The notes under the pieces were generated by a model. That model had not been told where the DNA came from. It saw nothing but the letters and a program-made list of their open reading frames with translations, and searched no databases. From Nemopilema nomurai (lineage: Eukaryota; Cnidaria; Scyphozoa; Rhizostomeae; Rhizostomatidae), in contig ML133383.1 in NCBI GenBank assembly GCA_003864495.1, positions 4,846,881 through 4,910,880 on the forward strand: a stretch of 64,000 nt of DNA. The letters run 5' to 3'. Positions within the stretch are counted from its first letter, which is position 1. Each line of letters begins with the position of its first letter. The translations under genes were made by a program, and so were the position numbers. Shown piece by piece: positions 9,600 to 20,165 of this stretch.

Positions 9600-11580
9600 A
9601 TCACAAATCAAGATATTTTGAATTTGCAATTTGTTCAAATACTCATCTACAAACGTCATGCCAACTCATATTAGTTGGAAATTAGTTGCCAATTTCATGA
9701 AAGAAGCTCATAAAAGAAAAGTGAAGTCACACAGAAAACGTGAAGCCACATGAAGAAAAGTGATGTGTTATGAGCCGCAAAAATATCAATTTTTCCCAGA
9801 CAACGTCATTTGGACGTTTTAGTTTAGAATTCTATCAGAATGTTAGAAAAATCAAGAATGTTACCTAAATAATTCCCAAAAAATCCTAGAAAGGTTTTTC
9901 ACCTTTACCTTCAAAATATTTCGATACAGAATTCAATAGTAAAATGAATAATATTCAAAAGTGCTACTTACTAAAACCAGTTGCTGAAATATTTTAATAT
10001 TTGCAGAGCGAAGTGAGTGTTTAGGCCACATAAGAGTTGGCTTCCCGCCGTAACAGCTGTACTAACCCTATATTCAAATCTGATTTCACTGCTAATAACG
10101 GTACTGAGAGCAAAATTAACTGTAAAAAGTGGCAAACACACTTACTCGAAACCATGTTATTCTTCGAATTCCATTATGCTCTGCATCCTAGAGAATTATC
10201 ATCCAAATGATGCAGAGATGCAGGCGTGGACGAAGACATCCTCCAACGGACACACTGAAATGGCCTCTCTTTGAATCTGAGGTATAAAAAAGGCGCGAAA
10301 CTGAACCGAAGAGTGCACGTGTTACTTTTGCATTAATGGGATTGCTTATCAAAATCACCAGAATTGCATTAGAATCATCTGGAAACAGAATTAACGGCCA
10401 TAGTACAATTTGACAACAGGGACCGCGATGTAACATGCAATAAGCAACAAGTGGCGATTCTAGCCTAGGAAACTGGGTAAGAGGCGTTTCACAACGATGA
10501 AAGGTAGAGCGAGCGGCAAATAAAACGAACTCTTACGTAATCACGTTCTATGAATAAAATCAACTAAAAACTCCCGATTAAATCTATACTTACAATATTT
10601 ATAGCTAAATGTCATGTGATTATTCATCAACAACGCATACGTGACATTTGACAGGAGAGTGAGCCTGTTTCAACTGCAGGGGAAGGGGGTCGATAACTGA
10701 AATCCCTTGAATAGTATTTTACGGACACAATATATTTATTAAATAACGCCTTACTTTAAGGCGGGTGCCAAAATGTTTTTCAAAATTTATTATTATTTGT
10801 ACGATTAGAATAATAAATTCTGACTTTAACTCCACATAAACAGGTCCTGTATTCACGTTCTACGAACATTGTGTCAAATCAATTGCATAAAAGCAGTACT
10901 TTACATAACTTGAGGTATCAAGTTTCGGAGACGGAGCTACGAGGTTGAACATGGGAGGGCTAAGATTCAAGTTTAATGACATCAGAGGATCCACCATTGT
11001 TGGTCCAACGCCAAAATTATCTTTCTGATATAGCCTTCTAGAGTGGCTAAAGATGCATCTCCAGAACTAAAACTACAGTTCGTCGATTATCATTGACTAT
11101 CAATTTGCAGAAAGAAATTCGGAGGGGGGAGTCAAGCTAACTTTTGGTGATGGACGTTGGGAAAAGGAAAAAAGTTGCCCGTTGGCTCAAATTAATCATC
11201 TCAATCATGTTGAATTGACTGTGAGAATTTTACTTCCTGAACATAAATGCAGGGGCGTGAATTTTGCCCTATTCCCATGGAAATCCAATGTCTTTATGCC
11301 CCATTTCTACCACGAAACCCTGAAAATACCTAGTTGCGCCCCTGAAATGTGCATATTTTTTATCTTGATATTTTTCAAGAGGCCATGTCTGATGATTAGA
11401 CATCAAATTTACATTTCAATGGGAGTTATCTACTGAATTGATGCAAAAAACAAACAATAGAAATCTAACTCAATAAGTTAGGAAATAGATGTAATATAGT
11501 CAAGCAGAATGGAATGAACATTTTGTTCTCCATTCATTAGAAAACGGTAAAAAAATGCGAAATCATGGAACATTTTTACA
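9600..11580. other. Mostly non-coding stretch (copy 1)
   Basis: No gene can be supported. A good plus-strand TATA box (TATAAAAAAGGCGCG) at about 10282 precedes only a 25-codon frame. On the minus strand a short frame starting MSSSTPASLHHLDD (from about 10233) has a strong donor (TTTCGA|gtaagt); it is open for 72 codons in copy 2 (42632-42850) but has a TAA in copy 1. The copy 2 equivalent is about 42190-44170. Confidence 0.4.
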
Positions 11581-11589
11581 AATCTGTTT

Positions 11590-12580
11590 GAGAATAACAT
11601 TGACCTAACTTATCTGAATAAATATTTGGAGGAAGTGAAAAGTATTTCAGAGTCAAATAAGAGTAACGTGTCTAACTTGGTATCAATAAATGTAACATCT
11701 GCCGTTGGAGGTGTTGGTGAAGAGTGCAGCAGAAAACGAATCTCTCTGTTGCTTAGATTAAAAGCAAAAAGGATAATTCAAGAACTCCACTTTCGCGAGC
11801 AGAAACTTTTGTAAAAAGAATGACTGCAGTAAGTGTAGAAGTATTGAAGCTGTATCTCCCAGAAGGTGTAAAAGATACATTACACAGTCAGTAAAAAAGC
11901 AAATAATTGTACACTTGCTCATAATGCAATTAAAAAGTAAAGAGCAACTTCTGGTCAACGTTCATCAAATTGACTTTACTTGCAAATAAGTGAACCAAAC
12001 CTTGAAAACCCAAATTGAGGATGATCGATGTGATTTGAGTAAGCAGTCAACGGACAACGGCCAAAAAGGGAAGTCCGGATGGATGAGAGGAATCGAGAAA
12101 ATACTCCGATCGTTCACGTTGGACACGTTCGCAAATGCGCATATCATTCATAACTAGTTATGGGGCTATTATTAATAAAATCAAGAGCATTTTCTTAGGA
12201 CCATCTTCGGTGAAAAGAAACAAGACAGTCGGAACGGATTGTCATGCTGCTGTACGTTGTAAAGATATCATCAATGCCACAATTCTGAAGAAGATAATAC
12301 GGTAGGGAATATAAACGGGATTCCCACAACAAAATTTGTAAAGTTGCTGTTGCTACAGGAATAAGTACACATAACATGAACAAGATGCGTTACAGTGCTC
12401 GTGCGGTGTCACGGAATCATCATCAAGTCTGCAAAATCTACATGGATAATGATGCCCCTCAATTATTGATCACGAATAATATTTTCAATGATTTTATGCA
12501 TTTCTATCAAAGACAATTGTTTGCTCAGGGACAAAAAGCATATTGAAAAGCTAAAAATGCATAGAACTGCCTAGACGTTG
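11590..12580 (+). pseudogene. Degenerate protein-coding relic, family unknown (copy 1)
   Basis: A broken coding trace on the plus strand with consecutive open pieces in different frames: LTYLNKYLEEVKSISESNKS, LLRLKAKRIIQELHFREQKL, KRMTAVSVEVLKLYLP, EDDRCDLSKQSTDNGQKGKS, RGIEKILRSFTLDTFANAHI and ATGISTHNMNKMRYSARAV. Composition and continuity look like a protein rather than chance, but I recognise no domain. The piece 12410-12640 is missing from copy 2. Confidence 0.3.
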
Positions 12581-12849
12581 GCCTCGCAGGAAGAAACTTG
12601 TAAAATATTTTTTATTGAAGTCGCTGTCAACAGAGCTGTCTGTCGAGCCAACGACACTGTACTGGCATCTGAAGAAATTGGTGCTTTATTGAATGAGAAG
12701 TTACAGACACTATATTTAGACTGCATGGGAGATATTAGATAAAAGTGAACTGGCAGCGGTAAGGTGGCTTTTGATACACAATTTTCATATGATTTGCCTC
12801 TGGAAACCACTAGCATGGTTGCTTTTAGGGTAAGTGAGACAATCTAAAA

Positions 12850-13734
12850 CTCAAACGAGTTGAAGTCTGAAATTATTCGTTGTCATTTCAGATGTTAACA
12901 TTGCCGAGCTGAGTGATATATAAGTGTAGTGGTGTAAAGTACAGTATATAGTTACAAAAATACATGGTCCATGGTACAAATGAGTTTGCCTCCTTCTTTC
13001 CCAGGATAACCTTAGCTAACTTAAAAAGAGAACTCAATAAAGTGAACTTTATAAAGTCAATTTCTATAGTGCCTATTAAATTGCATACTTTTGTGGCCTA
13101 TATACCACTAGGTATGCTCTTAGATGCCTTACCTTTTAGCACGCAGGGAATATGGTCAGAGGAAGAGAAATTGAGACTGAATCAATATTTAGTGAGGAAG
13201 CAATGGATGTCAAAACTGATATGAGTATGCCCATTCTGGCCGATGGATTTAGCTTTCATATCAATATCATACTCTATATTCTTCCAGCTTTGGTTTCTTT
13301 ACCGGGCGATCAAGGTCTTGATCACAGTTTTGCATTACCACGAAAAAGCATGGCTGTAGAGAGTGGGTCTAAAGTATTGAAAAATGTTGAAGCACTGCTT
13401 TTACAACATCCTGCTGTTCAAGGGAATGCACTCAAAAGATCAAAAACCCATTCGGCTACTCAACAAAGAGTCTGCTTTAACGCAACTCAGGTCCACCTTT
13501 TAGAACAAAGACAAACGAATAACTTTGGTAGATCTGGATTCATTTTGACGATTCATTTTGACTCTTTCAGACAACGTCAAAAATAAAGGAGAAACTGGGA
13601 AGAGATTACGTGAAATATCCATCAAAATTAGAAGCTTTTACTAAACTTGAAATTCTATGATGTACCCTTTTCGCCACAATTTCATGGAGGAGATCCACAG
13701 CGACCACCAAAGCCCGAAATCTCATGCAGCGGTA
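12850..13734. other. Stretch with weak coding traces (copy 1)
   Basis: Two overlapping plus-strand frames (12964-13224 and 13152-13586, the latter 144 codons) have no recognisable content. Copy 2 (45250-45980) lacks ~190 bp in the middle, which removes the longer frame. I do not support a gene. Confidence 0.35.
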
Positions 13735-13739
13735 CCGCC

Positions 13740-13980
13740 TTATTGAAGTTGATCAATCCAACCCACTTTTAAAATTGATCAATCCAACCAACATTGAAAC
13801 GCAATCCGTCCAACACACTTTAAAATTCATCAATCCACCCACTTTGAAGTTTATCCATCGAACACACTTTTAAGTTGATCTATTCAATCCATTTTAAAAG
13901 TTGATCTAATCAACCCATTTTAAAAGTTGACCCAACCAACCCACTTCAAATGTTTATCAACTCAACCCAATTTTAAGAGT
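13740..13980 (+). repeat. ~26 bp minisatellite, left array (copy 1)
   Basis: About nine degenerate units of the AAGTTGATCAATCCAACCCA type, including one variant with CATTGAAACGCAATCC. Confidence 0.85.
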
Positions 13981-13984
13981 CTTT

Positions 13985-14370
13985 TAAGAATCTTTCGAGA
14001 GAATTAGTCATTAGAATATTTTGGACAATTTGGAACATGATGCAAGGGACAGCTCTTGGGTGGTTTAGCTCTTATCTTACTAACCGAAGTCAGTATAAAT
14101 CTGTAAATGGTTTCAATTCTAGTCATTTGAGTTTTATTTTTGGTATTCTCCAAGGGTTTGTCCTTGGGCCTTATTTGTTTAATTTTATTATGATCTTCCC
14201 ATATCGTCTTCCAAGATTTCGTCCTCCCTTTCTGTTGATGATACAAACATCTACTTCGAAGCTCATAGTTTAATTACTCTCAACAAAGTTGTGAACAAAC
14301 ACTCAAGAAAGCCCAAACTTTTCTAAATCAGAGTCTAGTGGAACTGACGGCTTCAAGGCTGTGAACTGGA
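13985..14370 (+). mobile_element. Non-LTR (CR1/jockey-type) reverse transcriptase fragment (copy 1 only)
   Basis: A short 5'- and 3'-truncated piece of LINE reverse transcriptase. It has GTALGWFSSYLTNRSQYKSV, then LQGFVLGPYLFNFIM, which matches the P-Q-G-S-V-L-G-P-L-L-F block. The catalytic Y/F-A-D-D box follows in another frame (SVDDTNIYFEAHSLITLNKV). Such blocks are typical of CR1, L2 and jockey elements and differ from the RTE element at 17090-20153. In copy 2 the minisatellite joins directly to the sequence after 14370, so this piece is absent. Confidence 0.8.
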
Positions 14371-15769
14371 TAAATTTCTTGCCTCTAAATACCATATTTA
14401 AGGAAGGTTTATTAGAAATATTTATCATAAATAGTTAACATCTAAAATAAACTGTTTTGTTTTGGTAATGAGGAAGGTTTCATTCAAAATAATTGCAGCC
14501 AAAGAAATGTCACAACTTTTTCATTCTGAAGTAAAAAATGTATTCTTTTAGTCAAAATGCCATGTCTTTAAATTGTAAGTGCAGTCCAAGAACAATACCT
14601 CACTTTATTTGTGAGGCTGTAGTGGTAAATTCCTTTTACGCAAACCTTTATGCCCAACTCGAAACGATCTAAAAGGAGGAGATCAAGATCCATATGAGTA
14701 AATGTCATTATTTTGTTTCAGGTAGCAAAAAATTTGTGGTCGATTCTTTGCCAGATATGTATGTGCAACCTGCAAAGTTTTGAAATATTAGAATCGACTT
14801 TATAAAAATTAATGCATCAAGTGTCTATTTCTTTAATACAATAATTTATTTTATCATAATAGTTGTTGGGAATGAATGTGCATAATTTTTGCAGTGCATT
14901 GTTGCAGAAGAAATTAAGTAGCAAGTATGCGGTTGAAATATATTTGAAATAGCAATAATGCTTTTGTAAAAAAGCCTAGCTTCTCATATACAGTATATTG
15001 TACCAGATTTCTTTGGAACAATTCACGGAACATTTTGGCTTTGTAAAATGTGTAGGAAACTCGGCAAAATTTGATTAACTTGCATTGCAAAATTTGGTGG
15101 CAGTTATGCTACTTCGGAGGAGCAAAAGAAGTAGAGGTGAAAATGTTTACGATGTGAAAAAGGAGGCAAGGAGTTCTTTGAAAACTTTGCAATTTTTAGC
15201 ATAGTCTGTAAAATGGATGCAAGTGAATAGAAGATGTTCCTATGAAGTTGTGAATGGAGAACGAAGTTCAAGGCTCCTCCGGCGGTTGGCATGCTTCGCA
15301 GGAGCTGGCGGAATGAAGAAAAAGAAGACGAAGAAATATATTGCAAACGGATGGCAAGGCAAATGAAAAGAAGGGCAGATGTGCCTCCTTCTGATCATGA
15401 TTGCCGACATTTGCATCGGAGAAGAAAAGCATTCAGGATAATCATTCATAAATCTCCTTTTCTCTTCGACTTTGTCCAAATTTGAATTATTCGAGAAAAT
15501 TTTCATCAGAGCAAAACTGAATTTTCAAACTCGATGTACTTTGTCTAGATAAAAAATCAAGTCCTACAAATTGCAGTAACCCAAATAAAACTATTTAAGC
15601 CAAAAACGTTAATATGTTGCAAAAATGCTTAGCTTTGGGTCATTGATACTTTACATCTGATCACGAAAAGCACAATAATCAATTACAATACATTATAATA
15701 AACAAAGTTCGTAATTGCTTGTATATTCTGAATAAAAAGCTCACTGCTCGTTCAATGAAATACATTTCT
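14371..15769. other. Interior of foldback-like segment (copy 1)
   Basis: AT-rich, mostly non-coding. A plus-strand frame at 15291-15485 (MLRRSWRNEEKEDEEIYCKR) is open in copy 1 but shifted by an insertion in copy 2. Nothing recognisable. The equivalent is 46847-48145. Confidence 0.4.
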
Positions 15770-15985
15770 TCAAACTGTTTGACATCCTTTGACATAAAAG
15801 TCATCGTTTGAAGTCCCTTCTAGGAAATTCGCAAGGCAACTGTCCAGCGGTTGGAAAAACTTCGTTTTTGCTGCTGTCCTTTTGCTGAAGAAAAACTTCG
15901 TTTCAGGATGTATGCAGTTAGGACAGCGTTCCCATAAGTACAGATACTTGGACTCATACAACACACATTGCACGATTCTTGGCTC
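15770..15985 (-). CDS. Possible exon with CPNC motif (copy 1)
   Basis: The minus-strand acceptor TTGCTTCTAGCAG is followed by an open frame to a TGA at 15770: EPRIVQCVLYESKYLYLWER, then CPNCIHPETKFFFSKRTAAK. A single C-x2-C pair hints at zinc binding but its partners are not seen. Copy 2 keeps frame and acceptor for ~60 codons. No family recognised. It lies inside the foldback-like segment. Confidence 0.25.
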   Translation of the reverse strand, partial: EPRIVQCVLYESKYLYLWERCPNCIHPETKFFFSKRTAAKTKFFQPLDSCLANFLEGTSNDDFYVKGCQTV

Positions 15986-16233
15986 CTGCTAGAAGCAACC
16001 AGTTTCAGCAGAGATCCGAGCTTTAACACGAATACATCATTGGTTCTTGTCGAAAGTAAAAGCTTTTTGCAGAAATCCTGCTAAACCTCTTCCCATGATA
16101 GGTTGACACTTGTTAGCTTAACGCGAAGGTACATAGTCTGTGATGGATCATACTAACTAAGAATGGCATACTGAAAGCCAGACTTTACCAGCTCTTTCCG
16201 GCTTCAGGGCTCAAACCTATTTTTTATATTGTC

Positions 16234-16505
16234 GTTACAATTATTCCAATTACCACAACGAGTGGACCAAAGATCTAATTTCCTTCAAAGGTGCTCAGGT
16301 GGAAATAAAATTGCTTTATTGAATAAATAGAGTAGCATGTATTATCAAGCTATTTTTATTTGAGATAACACAAGATAAAAAAATAACTCCGACAAAAAAT
16401 TACTGGAGCACGGAGAGACCGGATGCCAGCTAATGCCATTGATGCCGGGAATCCCTGTTTGTGCCTGGTCACTGCCTCGACCCCACCGGGGCCTTCTTCG
16501 ACTTT
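16234..16505. other. ~270 bp segment present only in copy 1
   Basis: Lies between TATTGTCGTTACAATTATTC and the inverted minisatellite; copy 2 passes from CTTATATTATACAG to the minisatellite at about 48690. No inverted ends or duplication were identified, so insertion and deletion are equally possible. It includes a locally GC-rich piece (CTCGACCCCACCGGGGCC). Confidence 0.5.
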
Positions 16506-16650
16506 GAATGGAAAAGTGACCGTGTTAAAAGTGGGTTGAATGGATCAACTTTAAAAGTGGGTTGGATGGATAAACTTTAAAAGTGGGTTGGATGGATTAA
16601 CATTAAAAGTGGTTTTGATGGATTAACATTAAAAGTGGTTTTGATTGATC
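16503..16650 (-). repeat. ~26 bp minisatellite, inverted right array (copy 1)
   Basis: About five units of AAAAGTGGGTTGGATGGATC, the reverse complement of the left array motif. Confidence 0.85.
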
Positions 16651-17077
16651 AGAAATGACCAGATTGAGCAAATTGCAAAAAAATTTAAGGTTTCATTTAA
16701 GTAATAGGGAATGGAACCTCGCCATTCTTTTGCTGATTGCTGTTACCACTGCTTGAGTGCCCATTGAAGGGCATTTTGCATCTTTTTCTGAAGTTAACCA
16801 CAAACTAGAGGACGAAGCGAGTACACGCCACATCTAGTTTCCAAAATATTATCAAAACCATCTAGGAGATTGGACTTTAATTTTGGACACATTCCTGGCA
16901 CCCAAGGAAACATGAATCCATGTAATTGCTTCCTCCCACGTTTTGCAAATCGTTGACTTCAGTTTAAATCCGTGTATTTCTGCAGAATGTATATGTAATG
17001 CAAGTATATCACATACGCTAATAAGAGACCCTGGTTTGTACGCCTGTATTCCTCTTATCCTGAATCACGACTGACTT
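16651..17077. other. Spacer before RTE element (copy 1)
   Basis: No gene seen. The equivalent in copy 2 (48826-49678) contains the MITE at 49097-49492 and ~35 bp that copy 1 lacks. Confidence 0.4.
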
Positions 17078-17103
17078 ACCTTCGTAGTTCATCATCATCA
17101 TCA

Positions 17104-19596
17104 TTAGCCTGACACACCACTGCTGGCGGATGGCCTCCACATCTTTCTCCACTCATCACGGTTTTGGGCACTCTGGGTCCACGTGCTGCCTGCCTTCTGC
17201 TCGATCTCATCTCTCCATCTTCTCTTTGGTCTTCCCTTTCCTCTCTTCTTGTCCCACGGAGTCCATTCTGTCGTTTTCTTAGCCCATTCGTGGTTCTTCA
17301 TTCGTGCTACATGTCCTGCCCACTTGCCTTTGGCTTCAATCACTTTCTCGATGACATCCTTCACCCCTGTTCTTGATCTTAAGTCTTCGTTTCTGATCTT
17401 ATCTTTCCTCGTAACACCCAGCATTGATCGTTCCATGCTCCTCTGGGTGACTGCCAGTTTCTCTCTTTGGCGGTTGGTAAGTGACCATGTCTCAGCTCCA
17501 TACGTCATTGATGGCAGTATGACAGTGTTCATGATCTTCCTTTTGAGACACATGGGCATTCTTTGATCTCTCAGAAACGTGCTGTACTGTCCGAATCTCT
17601 TCCAAGCAGATGTTACTCTGTCGTCTATTTCTTTCGCCATCTCATTTCCTGGTGTTAGCAGTCTTCCCAAGTACTTGTACTCATCCACCTCCTCCAGTTT
17701 TTCTCCATCCACAATTATTCCTTTCCTTCTTCTTTTCCTAGCTATTTCATTGCACATGATTTTCGTTTTCTTTCTGTTCATTTTCATGCCATCTTTTCTC
17801 CCTTCCTTGTTCAGATCGTTGATCAGTTCTTGCTGAGATCCTTCCTTTTCTGCAAATAAGATGATATCATCTGCAAATCTCAGGTTGTTCAATCTCTCTC
17901 CGTTGATGTTAATTCCCACTTCAACTTCCATTCTCCTGAATATTTCTTCCAACGCTGCTGTGAACATGACTGGTGACAAGGTGTCTCCTTGCCGCACACC
18001 CTTCATGATCTTAATCTTTCGGCTAAGTGATTCGTTCCGAACCTGAGCAGTGCCTCCATCATATGTCTCTTTCAGGATGTTGATGTACTTCTCCTCTACG
18101 CTGTGCTGTTTTAGCGCTTCAAAAACAGCCTTGTGCAGTACAGAATCAAAGGCTTTTTCGTAGTCTACAAACGCCATATGAATGGGTATTTTATACTCAT
18201 TGGTTTTCTCGAGTATTTGCACTACTGACTGCAGATGGTCGATGGTTGAATGACCTCTTTTGTAGGCAGCTTGTTCTGGCGGCTGGTGGTCACTCAGATT
18301 GTTATTCAACCTGTTCTTCAAGATCTTCATGAAGAGTTTGTAGACTTGGGAGAGTAAACTGATTGGCCTATAATTAGCAAGGTCTTTCTTGTCTCCCTTC
18401 TTAAATATGAGTGTTATAATGGCATTTTTCCACTCGTTGGGTATCTTTTCTTCAGTCATCACTCTATTGAAGAGTGTTCTCAGCTTTGATCTCACAACTT
18501 CACCTCCGGCTTTGAGCATTTCAATCACAATCTGATCTTCTCCAGGTGCTTTGTTATACTTCATACCTTTTATGGCATGCTCGATTTCACTATCAAGGAT
18601 TGGTGGTACGTCCTCTGCTTCTTCTTTTCTGATGTTCTGGGCTGCATCTTTGTATAGCGTTTCATAGAATTCTGCGCACCTCTCAAGAATTCTCTCTCTG
18701 TTGGTGATGACGGTTCCATCTTGCTCTTTCAATGCTGGTATAAGAACTTTGCAGCCTTCTTTTTCTTTTGCTCTTTTGAATCCTTTCCCACTCTCAATTG
18801 CCTCCTTCACTCGCATGGTGTTGTGCTCTCTAAGATCTTCTCTCAATCTCTTCCTGATGGTTTGACATAATTTGTTGTACTGTCTTCTCTCTTGGTCATT
18901 CAGATCTTTCTTTGCCATTGCTCTCCTTTCTTTTAGCAGTTCTTTAGTTTCCTGCTTGAGCTTCTCCTCTCGCCGTCTTTCCTCTTTTCCTGCTGTTTCC
19001 ATAGCACATTCCTTAATGGTCTTTGTGATGTTAAGTACCATTTCCTCCACACTGTCTTCTTCTTGCAAGGCTTCAAAGCGATTTTGCAACTCCAGTTGAA
19101 ATTCATTCTCTCTTTGTTTCAGGGCGTTGATGTTTATTTTCACTCCTTTTGGTCTCATCATTTTCATTCTTTCCAGTCTTGTATTCATTTTGATCTTACT
19201 TCTGACCATTCTGTGATCACTACCGATGTTTACCCTTTTTATGACATTGACATTCTGGATCATGTTTTTATTTGCCAAAATATAATCGATCTCGTTCCTG
19301 GTTTCGCCATTAGGACTTATCCAGGTCCATTTTCTGATCTTCCTCTTCCTGTAGAAGGTATTTCCGATCTTCAAACCTTTTGATTTTGCAAATTGCATCA
19401 GTCTGGTTCCCCTTTCGTTCCTTTCTCCAAGACCAAACTTTCCAACTGTCGCTCCGTCGCTTTGATGATGTTGTCCAACCTTTGCATTAAAGTCACCCAT
19501 TACGATCTTGTATTGACTTTTATTCTTCTCCATTGATTTTCCAATCTCCTCATATAGCTCTTCAACTTCTTCATCATTGTGACTCGATTGGCGCAT
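17104..19596 (-). CDS. RTE LINE endonuclease C-terminus and reverse transcriptase (830 codons)
   Basis: The longest uninterrupted frame in the window. Residues 1-145 are the end of the apurinic-type endonuclease (MGDFNAKVG at 33-41, NEIDYIL at 101, GSDHRMV at 125). A basic helical linker (~150-290) precedes reverse transcriptase: [20 protein letters not shown] (397), FVDYEKAFD (476), [10 protein letters not shown] (533) and the catalytic FADDIILFA (574). The C-terminal part has YGAETWSLT (699) and [11 protein letters not shown], usual for RTE. It copies its own RNA at a nicked target site. The start is arbitrary, since the natural N-terminus lies in other frames upstream. Confidence 0.92.
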   Translation of the reverse strand: MRQSSHNDEEVEELYEEIGKSMEKNKSQYKIVMGDFNAKVGQHHQSDGATVGKFGLGERNERGTRLMQFAKSKGLKIGNTFYRKRKIRKWTWISPNGETRNEIDYILANKNMIQNVNVIKRVNIGSDHRMVRSKIKMNTRLERMKMMRPKGVKININALKQRENEFQLELQNRFEALQEEDSVEEMVLNITKTIKECAMETAGKEERRREEKLKQETKELLKERRAMAKKDLNDQERRQYNKLCQTIRKRLREDLREHNTMRVKEAIESGKGFKRAKEKEGCKVLIPALKEQDGTVITNRERILERCAEFYETLYKDAAQNIRKEEAEDVPPILDSEIEHAIKGMKYNKAPGEDQIVIEMLKAGGEVVRSKLRTLFNRVMTEEKIPNEWKNAIITLIFKKGDKKDLANYRPISLLSQVYKLFMKILKNRLNNNLSDHQPPEQAAYKRGHSTIDHLQSVVQILEKTNEYKIPIHMAFVDYEKAFDSVLHKAVFEALKQHSVEEKYINILKETYDGGTAQVRNESLSRKIKIMKGVRQGDTLSPVMFTAALEEIFRRMEVEVGININGERLNNLRFADDIILFAEKEGSQQELINDLNKEGRKDGMKMNRKKTKIMCNEIARKRRRKGIIVDGEKLEEVDEYKYLGRLLTPGNEMAKEIDDRVTSAWKRFGQYSTFLRDQRMPMCLKRKIMNTVILPSMTYGAETWSLTNRQREKLAVTQRSMERSMLGVTRKDKIRNEDLRSRTGVKDVIEKVIEAKGKWAGHVARMKNHEWAKKTTEWTPWDKKRGKGRPKRRWRDEIEQKAGSTWTQSAQNRDEWRKMWRPSASSGVSG

Positions 19597-20016
19597 ACAC
19601 TTGTATTACTTGTAGTTGGTATTTGCTGTTCACTTTCAGTGTAAGCGACGTCACTCTGCTGCTCTCTCCTTCGTACTCTATAACTCGGTCCTTGATGTTC
19701 TTGTTGACCAGAAAGCCAACTCCTCCAGCAGATTCGTTCTCTCCTATTGTGTACAGCACATGCCCACTTTGCAACTGTTTCAGTTGCTCTCCTTTCTTTC
19801 GTGTTTCTGACAGTTCAATGTATCCCACTTGAAACCTATCAGCTCTTGCTCTAGCTCCTTCTCTTTCTCTGGATCTTTCAATGTTCTCACGTTGTAGGTG
19901 CAAATATTTAATTGTACTCTTGAAACCCGGGGATTCTTAGCACCCTCTGCCTTTCGGCTGCCGGGGACTGAGGGCCGTTTTGTGTTGCGTGTATTCATGT
20001 TGTGGGTGTGAACCAT
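19574..20016 (-). pseudogene. RTE LINE endonuclease N-terminus (frameshifted)
   Basis: The natural start appears to be the ATG at 20016 (MVHTHNMNTRNTKR), leading to the endonuclease motif ICTYNVRTL. That frame is lost near 19800. The continuation ([39 protein letters not shown]) lies in a second frame to 19574, and a third frame begins the 830-codon ORF. Two frameshifts therefore separate the start from the reverse transcriptase. Confidence 0.85.
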
Positions 20017-20165
20017 GACTCACCACGCTGGTTCGGTGCGGATTGGTGAGTTGCCTGCACCCTTGATTTCTCAGGGGTGTAGGACTATGAGGCAGGTAGT
20101 ACGAGGTTACATTTTACTCATAGCAGACTTAGAGCCTGACCTGACCTGACCTGACCTTCGTAGTT

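Larger units (their letters stand above)
13735..16650. mobile_element. Foldback-like segment with inverted minisatellite ends (copy 1)
   Basis: A ~2.9 kb block whose left end is a tandem array of a ~26 bp motif (GTTGATCAATCCAACCCACT type) and whose right end is the same motif in reverse complement. Ends built from tandem subrepeats in opposite orientation are the hallmark of foldback elements. No transposase is seen inside and no flanking duplication was found, so the mobile nature is inferred. Confidence 0.45.
17078..20165 (-). mobile_element. RTE-type LINE with 12 bp target-site duplication (copy 1 only)
   Basis: The element occupies 17090-20153 and is flanked by ACCTTCGTAGTT at 17078-17089 and 20154-20165. 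Copy 2 carries the empty site (ACCTTCATAGTT at 49679-49690). On the minus strand it ends in a (TGA)n tail at about 17090-17104, typical of RTE elements, and starts with four GGTCA-type repeats (20134-20156). At ~3.06 kb it is close to full length for the clade. Confidence 0.93.

Noticed and set aside
10282..10410. TATA box followed by a 25-codon plus-strand frame as a gene
   Set aside because: The TATA sequence is good, but the frame is very short and nothing downstream looks like an exon.
17183..19832. Several plus-strand frames of 60-127 codons opposite the RTE element
   Set aside because: All lie antisense to the reverse transcriptase frame and are rich in S, F and L, as expected from reading a Lys/Glu-rich gene backwards.
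20134..20156. GACCT repeat as a telomere-like or independent microsatellite
   Set aside because: It lies exactly at the 5' edge of the RTE element inside its target-site duplication and belongs to that element.
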